Program-made: the position numbers and the translations under genes | In this document: piece after piece, positions 59,805 to 64,000 of the stretch | Position numbering within the stretch: the stretch's first letter is position 1 | Layout of the letters: every line of letters begins with the position of its first letter | Source: Nonomuraea helvata | Lineage (GTDB): Bacteria > Actinomycetota > Actinomycetes > Streptosporangiales > Streptosporangiaceae | DNA length: 64,000 bases | Assembly (NCBI RefSeq): GCF_039535785.1 | Contig: NZ_BAAAXV010000009.1 | Span: 1,798,001-1,862,000 of the forward strand | Direction: 5' to 3' | Notes under the pieces: model-generated | Told to the model about the DNA's origin: nothing | Databases searched by the model: none | The model's input: the letters and a program-made list of their open reading frames with translations, nothing else

Positions 59805-60182
59805 ATGGCCACCGAAATCACGCTCACCACCTCCGAGACGGCAGCCGCCTTCGGCGTCAGCGTTCGCACCGTTCAGCGCTGGGCCAAGAACGGCACCCTC
59901 GCGGCGGTCAAGAGGGCAGGCCGGTGGGTCATCTCCTTCCTCGCCGACCTGGCCGACTTCCCGTCCACCGCCGTCGGCAAGGCACGCGACCTGCTGGAGT
60001 TCGGCGGCATCCTGGCCACTTCCAGGCCCGGCATGTATACCGCCGTATCCAGCGACGGCAGCTGCACCTACCTGGTGCACCGCACCAACTGCACCTGCCC
60101 GGCCGGCCGCAAGCAGCGGCCCTGCTACCACCGGGCGGCCGTCGCGCTCATCGGCGCCGCCCGCACCGCACGGGCCGCCTGA
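59805..60182 (+). CDS. Helix-turn-helix protein with SWIM zinc motif
   Basis: The 125-residue protein starts MATEITLTTSETAAAFGVSV after GAAAGGAG. Residues 6-50 are an excisionase-type HTH (ETAAAFGVSVRTVQRWAKNG, TLAAVKRAGRWVIS); residues 85-113 are a SWIM zinc motif (C-x-C-x7-C-x-H in CTCPAGRKQRPCYHRAA). The combination suggests a DNA-binding protein with a second nucleic-acid or protein contact. It heads the clamp gene by 62 bases, and copy 4 of the palindrome lies upstream. Confidence 0.8.
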   Translation: MATEITLTTSETAAAFGVSVRTVQRWAKNGTLAAVKRAGRWVISFLADLADFPSTAVGKARDLLEFGGILATSRPGMYTAVSSDGSCTYLVHRTNCTCPAGRKQRPCYHRAAVALIGAARTARAA

Positions 60183-60244
60183 CGGCCCGCCCACAGCGGC
60201 TGCCCACCCGGGCAGCCGCTCCCGCATTTCTCAAGGAGGTTGAC

Positions 60245-62068
60245 ATGCCCCCAACGGCGAATGCTCCCACCGACATGGACCCCAGCACGGAGGCCCCAGC
60301 CGAGACCGCGCCACCCGTACCGGACGCCGAGCCCACGCCCGACGCCGCGGCCGAGACCAAGCGTCGCAGACGCAGCCCTCGGCCCAGAAGTGGAAAGAAG
60401 GAGAAGGCGGCCACGGCCGAATCCGTCCCCGAGGAGCAGCCTGCCCCGGAGGCCACACCCCCATCCCCAGCGGAGGAGGGCGAGCCCGAGCCGGAGACCG
60501 CGGCCACCGAAGAGACGGCGCCATCACCCGAAGGCGAGCCCATGCCGGAGGTTGAATCCGCGCCACACGTCGACACCGGCGCGGAGTCCACGCCGGAGGT
60601 CGAGGTGGAATCCGAGCCGCAGTCGGCGCTCACAGCAGAGCCCGAACCGGAGGAGGACCCACTCGTCCCCGAGGCCGAGCTCGAGACCGAACCGGAGACG
60701 GCGATCGGACCTGAGGTTGAGGACGAGCCGGCCGCCAACGCGGATGGCGAACCCGGGGCCGAATCCGAGCCGCAGGCCGAGGCGGCGACCGCCACCGCAC
60801 CTGAGCCCGAGCCTACGGCTGAGCCCGAAGTAGGCGAGGCCGAGTCCGAACCGGAGACAGATGTCGAGGCGAAGCCCACGAGGCCGAGACCCAGGAGGAA
60901 GAAGGACGCACCGCCACCCGTTCACTTCCGAGCAGTGCGGGAGGAGCTGGCCCAGGCGGTGTCGTGGGTCGCCCGCTGCCTGCCGCAGAACCCAGTGGTG
61001 CCAGCGCTTGCTGGAATCCGTCTCGACCTCGCGGGCGGCAAGCTCAAGCTGTCGGCGTACGACTACGAGGCCTCAGCCGAGGCGATCATCGACGTGTCGA
61101 CTGATCGCCCCGCGGAACTGCTCCTGCCCGGCCACCTCCTCGCTGAGATCACGAAAGCGCTCGCCGACTACGAGGTGTACGGCAGCATCGACGGCGTCAA
61201 GGTCTCCCTCTCCTGCGGGGACGCCCACTTCACGTTGACGACCATGCCGGTCGAGGACTACCCGGATCTGCCCGAGATGCCGCCCCCGGCAGGCCGCGTC
61301 GCAGGCCATGCCTTCGCCACCGCAGTCGGCCAGACCGTCGTCGCGGCAGGGAAGGACGAGACGTTGGCCATGCTCACGGGCGTGCGCTTCGAGATCGAAG
61401 GTGACGCGGTCACCATGGCGGCAACCGACCGCTTCCGCCTGGCGGTGAGCCAGCTGGCGTGGCGGTCAGCAGAGCCCGATATCACCACCGCGGTGGTGGT
61501 TCCGAGCCGGCTGCTCGCTTCCGCATCCAAGAGCTTCGCAGCAGTGCACGATGTGGAGATCGGGGTGACCCGTGACGCCGAGCACGGCGGCCAGCTACTG
61601 GGCATCTCGGGTGGAGGCCGCCGCACGACCGTCCGGCTCCTCGAACCCGAATACCCGAAGTATCGGAACTTCGTGCCGCCCGAGTTTCCGTACGAAGCGG
61701 ATTTGAATACCGCTCAGCTCCTGGCAGCAGTCAAGCGGGTAACGCTGGTCGCCGGTCGTGGTTCACCGGTTCGGCTCGCCTTCCACAAGGACAACAGCCT
61801 GCTGGTGTCGGCCGGCGACGGCGACTCGCACGCCTTCGAGAAGCTGCCGGTGGGGTGGCCGGAGGAGACCTTCGCCATCGCGTTCAACTACGAGCTTCTG
61901 CTGGAGGGCCTGTCCGCCGTCCGGTGTCCGGTAACGAGGTTCCGAATGACGGAGCCGACCAAACCCACCGTGCTCGTCGGCGTCGTCCCGGCGGAGAAGG
62001 GCGGTGAGATACCGGAGCACGTCATGGACAGCTACACGTACCTGATCATGCCAATGCGGGTCGCCTGA
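60245..62068 (+). CDS. Element-borne sliding clamp with acidic N-terminal region
   Basis: The 607-residue protein starts MPPTANAPTDMDPSTEAPAE after AAGGAGGTTGAC. Residues 1 to about 225 are Glu/Pro/Ala-rich and disordered in character, with basic patches (KRRRRSPRPRSGKKEK, RPRPRRKK) at both ends. The last 380 residues are a full three-domain beta clamp (FRAVREELAQAVSWVARCLP, LSAYDYEASAEAII, MAATDRFRLAVSQLAW, YLIMPMRV) similar to the chromosomal copy at 5255-6352. It probably tethers the host polymerase to the element or competes with the host clamp. Such an N-terminal extension is not known to me for DnaN. Confidence 0.9.
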   Translation: MPPTANAPTDMDPSTEAPAETAPPVPDAEPTPDAAAETKRRRRSPRPRSGKKEKAATAESVPEEQPAPEATPPSPAEEGEPEPETAATEETAPSPEGEPMPEVESAPHVDTGAESTPEVEVESEPQSALTAEPEPEEDPLVPEAELETEPETAIGPEVEDEPAANADGEPGAESEPQAEAATATAPEPEPTAEPEVGEAESEPETDVEAKPTRPRPRRKKDAPPPVHFRAVREELAQAVSWVARCLPQNPVVPALAGIRLDLAGGKLKLSAYDYEASAEAIIDVSTDRPAELLLPGHLLAEITKALADYEVYGSIDGVKVSLSCGDAHFTLTTMPVEDYPDLPEMPPPAGRVAGHAFATAVGQTVVAAGKDETLAMLTGVRFEIEGDAVTMAATDRFRLAVSQLAWRSAEPDITTAVVVPSRLLASASKSFAAVHDVEIGVTRDAEHGGQLLGISGGGRRTTVRLLEPEYPKYRNFVPPEFPYEADLNTAQLLAAVKRVTLVAGRGSPVRLAFHKDNSLLVSAGDGDSHAFEKLPVGWPEETFAIAFNYELLLEGLSAVRCPVTRFRMTEPTKPTVLVGVVPAEKGGEIPEHVMDSYTYLIMPMRVA

Positions 62069-62169
62069 CTGTCGAGTGCGCGCCCGCCCGGTAACCATCG
62101 GGAGGGCGCGCACCTCCGCAACTCCAGCGTTTTCGCAGCTCAAACCCCCGAAAACTCTGTACGTCATGA

Positions 62170-62193
62170 TCGTAAGAAGTTATGATAATGATA
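62170..62193 (-). promoter_or_regulatory. Element palindrome, copy 5
   Basis: TCGTAA-GAAG-TTATGA (62170-62185), one mismatch from the perfect palindrome; on the minus strand TATCAT lies two bases outside. It precedes the ParB start by 39 bases. Confidence 0.65.
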
Positions 62194-62231
62194 GTTCAAT
62201 CAGTACAAGCCACCCACCCAAGGAGACAGTT

Positions 62232-63332
62232 GTGAGCACCAGCCCGACCACCGAAGGCCAGGCCACCACCACAGCGCCGGAGGCCACGAAGGACGCCGGA
62301 AAGATCGTCGCCAGAACCATCCCCGTCTCCGCGATCCTCCCCGACCCGGACCAGCCGCGCGAGCACTTCGACGAGGAGAAGCTGAACGAACTGGCTGCCT
62401 CGATGAAGAAGCTCGGCCAGCTCGAATCGATCGCCGTGCGAGTCGGCCCCAAAGGCACGTACCTCCTCATCGCCGGCGAGCGCCGCTGGCGCGCCGCCCA
62501 GATCGCCGGCATCACCAAGCTGCGCGCCAACGTCCACCTCGGCGTCGCCGACGGCGACCCGATGACGCTCGCCAAGCAGGTCGCCGAGAACGTCGCGAGG
62601 GCCGACATGACCCCGATGGAGGAGGCCAAGGCGTTCAAGCGCCTGGTCGACGCAGAGTACTCGGTGGAAGAAGTCGCCGAGATGTGCGGTAAGTCGGCGG
62701 CTTACGTCGGCTGGCGCATCGACCTGCTCAAGCTCGCCCCCGCCGTCCAGGACGCGGTGGCCAAGGGGCATCTGCCGGTGAACCTCGCCTGGTACGTCGC
62801 CCAGCTCGCCCACGACAACCAGGTCCGGTTCCTGTCTCGATGGGTGCGAGGCGACTTCCCGGCCGCACGGGACGCCGAGGCCTTCGCCCAGGCGTGCGCG
62901 ACCGAAGAGAAGCGCCAGGCTGAGCAGGGCGCCATGTTCGTCCTCGCCGACGCCGAAGAGGCAGCCCAGGCGCTCGCCGACGACGGCCAGGAGCCACTGT
63001 TCGCCCAGCTGTCGGACGACGAGCAGGAACGCATCACGGTAGAGCGCAAGAAGCTCCTCGGCAAGATCGACCGGATGTCCGAGATTGGGACGGTCCTGTC
63101 CGAGATCGCCACCATGGAGCCCGGCGAGCTGGCCCTGCTCTTGGCGGGAGCCCCCGGCGGGCTCGCCGCTCAGCGCCAGCGCATTACGCACCTGCAGAGC
63201 CTGGCCGTCAAGGCCAACAAGTCCCTGCGCGACGCGCAGATGGCGGCTGCCGTCCGCGCGGGCGGCACGCAGGTCGCGCCTGAGACCTCCACGGAAGACG
63301 CGCAGGACTCCACCGCGATCAACCACGCATAG
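62232..63332 (+). CDS. parB: ParB/Spo0J-family partition protein
   Basis: The 366-residue protein starts with GTG at 62232 after AAGGAGACAGTT. The N-terminal CTPase domain has GERRWRA (82-88) and ENVARAD (about 119-125); the central HTH is YSVEEVAEMCGKSAAYVGWR. ParB binds parS palindromes, spreads with CTP and drives DNA segregation with ParA. No ParA gene is visible in the window. The palindromes around it are candidate parS-like sites or its operator. Confidence 0.9.
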   Translation: MSTSPTTEGQATTTAPEATKDAGKIVARTIPVSAILPDPDQPREHFDEEKLNELAASMKKLGQLESIAVRVGPKGTYLLIAGERRWRAAQIAGITKLRANVHLGVADGDPMTLAKQVAENVARADMTPMEEAKAFKRLVDAEYSVEEVAEMCGKSAAYVGWRIDLLKLAPAVQDAVAKGHLPVNLAWYVAQLAHDNQVRFLSRWVRGDFPAARDAEAFAQACATEEKRQAEQGAMFVLADAEEAAQALADDGQEPLFAQLSDDEQERITVERKKLLGKIDRMSEIGTVLSEIATMEPGELALLLAGAPGGLAAQRQRITHLQSLAVKANKSLRDAQMAAAVRAGGTQVAPETSTEDAQDSTAINHA

Positions 63333-63337
63333 AAGAG

Positions 63338-63361
63338 TATCAAAATCATAAAAATCTTCGG
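63338..63361 (+). promoter_or_regulatory. Element palindrome, copy 6 (partial)
   Basis: TATCAA, two bases, then TCATAA (63346-63351); the right half is degenerate. It sits just after the parB stop and 46 bases before the last frame. Confidence 0.45.
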
Positions 63362-63406
63362 GGGTGACATGGTCGCCCCCGAAGGTCCGCCAGGAAGGAG
63401 GAAGCC

Positions 63407-64000
63407 GTGAGGGCCGCCACGCTGACACGCCGGTTCTACCGCTTCTACCGCGTCACATACCTCGACACGACATGGACTCTGTCCGCCGACCCGGTCGGCA
63501 ACGCCCGCGTGGTGAGCCTGCTCCGTGCCGCCCGCGGCTGGTCCCTCCCCATCACCGTCACACCGTTCACTGTCCACCAAGCCGCATTCGCCTGCGCCTG
63601 GTGCCTCGCACGGCCCCGCGCCTTCGTCTGGACCGGAACCGTCCGCCGCGAGAGCCCTTGGTGTGACGCCCCCCAGTGCCAGACCGCACGACTGCGACGC
63701 GCGGCCGGCTCACCGCCCACGCGCGGAAAGGAGATTCCAATGATGACCGTGGAACCCGGCTACACCGTGGCCTACGAACTGGCCCAGGTCATCGCTCTGG
63801 CCGAACTTGCAGTGGCGGCCGAGTCGACCGCCGCCATGGAGATATCACAGGACGGCAGCCGCTTGCGATTCAACGCGGGCCCGCAGACCATCCTCGCCGC
63901 CCTCGGAGACGAAGGCCGCACGATCGGTACGCGGATGACGCTGACCTTCACGCCCAACGATCCCGTAACCAGCGTCGAGAGCAGGAACGACATCAGCGAC
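63407..64000 (+). CDS. Open frame leaving the window, zinc-type N-terminal part
   Basis: A GTG at 63407, five bases after AAGGAGG, opens a frame without stop to the window end (198 codons). The first part (MRAATLTRRFYRFYRVTYLD) has CAWC and WCDAPQC pairs, a likely zinc ribbon. At 63740 an ATG-ATG in the same frame follows AAGGAG at good spacing (MMTVEPGYTVAYELAQVIAL), so a second gene or internal start is possible. Not recognised. Confidence 0.55.
   Translation, partial: MRAATLTRRFYRFYRVTYLDTTWTLSADPVGNARVVSLLRAARGWSLPITVTPFTVHQAAFACAWCLARPRAFVWTGTVRRESPWCDAPQCQTARLRRAAGSPPTRGKEIPMMTVEPGYTVAYELAQVIALAELAVAAESTAAMEISQDGSRLRFNAGPQTILAALGDEGRTIGTRMTLTFTPNDPVTSVESRNDISD

Larger units (their letters stand above)
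18742..64000 (+). mobile_element. Integrated genetic element at tRNA-Ser (right end outside)
   Basis: Seen: a tyrosine integrase lies just after the tRNA 3' end. Downstream come divergent repressor-type genes with shared operators, an excisionase-like protein, many short overlapping genes, RusA, YqaJ, RecT, ParB, a second sliding clamp, an IS21 copy and cargo genes. Inferred: one integrative element or prophage-like island. No capsid, terminase, FtsK/TraB or relaxase gene is visible within the window, so conjugative versus phage nature is open. A matching copy of the tRNA 3' end (attR) was not noticed before 64000, so the element probably extends further. The exact left boundary lies within or just after the tRNA. 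Confidence 0.7.

Noticed and set aside
59789..60244. N-terminal extension of the element clamp back to 59789
   Set aside because: It runs out of frame through the HTH-SWIM gene; AAGGAGG just before 60245 fixes the start there.
62196..63428. 410-residue minus-strand frame opposite parB
   Set aside because: Antisense shadow; parB on the plus strand has intact GERRWRA and ENVARAD motifs and a good ribosome site.
18742..64000. Second tRNA 3' end as attR inside the window
   Set aside because: While reading I did not find another copy of the T-arm/acceptor sequence after 18741; an exhaustive string search was not possible by eye, so attR is only presumed to lie beyond 64000.

Overview
High-GC actinobacterial chromosome, most likely a filamentous member of the Streptosporangiales (Nonomuraea-like). 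This is inferred from GC-rich codon use, frequent GTG starts, upp, a paired tadA-associated gene family, SoxR, many TPR/XRE regulators and FxLD lanthipeptide genes. No 16S rRNA or other species-level marker is present.

Left part, about 1-18.74 kb, is ordinary chromosome. It holds the start of a MATE transporter, a cluster of DnaA-box-like sequences in front of dnaB, and dnaB itself interrupted by a 426-residue LAGLIDADG intein. Then come a DUF4267 membrane protein, an NmrA-type reductase divergent from a MarR regulator, and a stand-alone sliding-clamp paralogue. A two-component system lies divergent to an ABC exporter. These are followed by an SMP-30 lactonase, Lrp, SoxR, universal stress, FadR-type GntR and XRE/TPR genes, a PH-domain membrane pair, upp, two tadA-associated genes and tadA, ending in tRNA-Ser(CGA).

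From the 3' end of that tRNA onward the sequence looks like one integrated element of at least 45 kb. It opens with a terminator and a tyrosine integrase, and its right end is not in the window. Its first section (20.3-28.3 kb) carries GntR and XRE regulators, an HAD phosphatase, an anti-sigma-like ATPase and a DUF574 methyltransferase. The second (28.3-41 kb) is a class I lanthipeptide locus of the FxLD family: precursor, full-length LanB, LanC, an extra stand-alone SpaB_C protein, two isoaspartyl-methyltransferase-like enzymes, a serine hydrolase, two Nudix enzymes and a GNAT. A serine-hydrolase remnant suggests a past duplication. No dedicated transporter or leader protease is visible.

The third section (41.2-48.5 kb) is phage-like: divergent repressor-type genes with shared palindromic operators, an excisionase-like protein, a run of overlapping small genes, a RusA resolvase and a replication-like protein. 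An IS21-family element (48479-50863) with 47-bp inverted ends and a 5-bp target duplication splits one small gene, which can be read through once the insertion is removed. The last section has YqaJ exonuclease and RecT annealase, a cargo pair (LLM oxidoreductase and multicopper oxidase) flanked by degenerate repeats, small zinc-cysteine proteins, a HTH-SWIM protein, a second sliding clamp with an unusual acidic N-terminal region, ParB, and an open frame that leaves the window.

The strongest candidates for something undescribed are the following: an AT-rich palindrome (TCATAA-N4-TTATGA) recurring six times in the right 12 kb beside a ParB gene; the element-borne clamp with its roughly 225-residue acidic extension; and the FxLD locus with two different Asp-modifying methyltransferases and an Asp-Gly in the core peptide.
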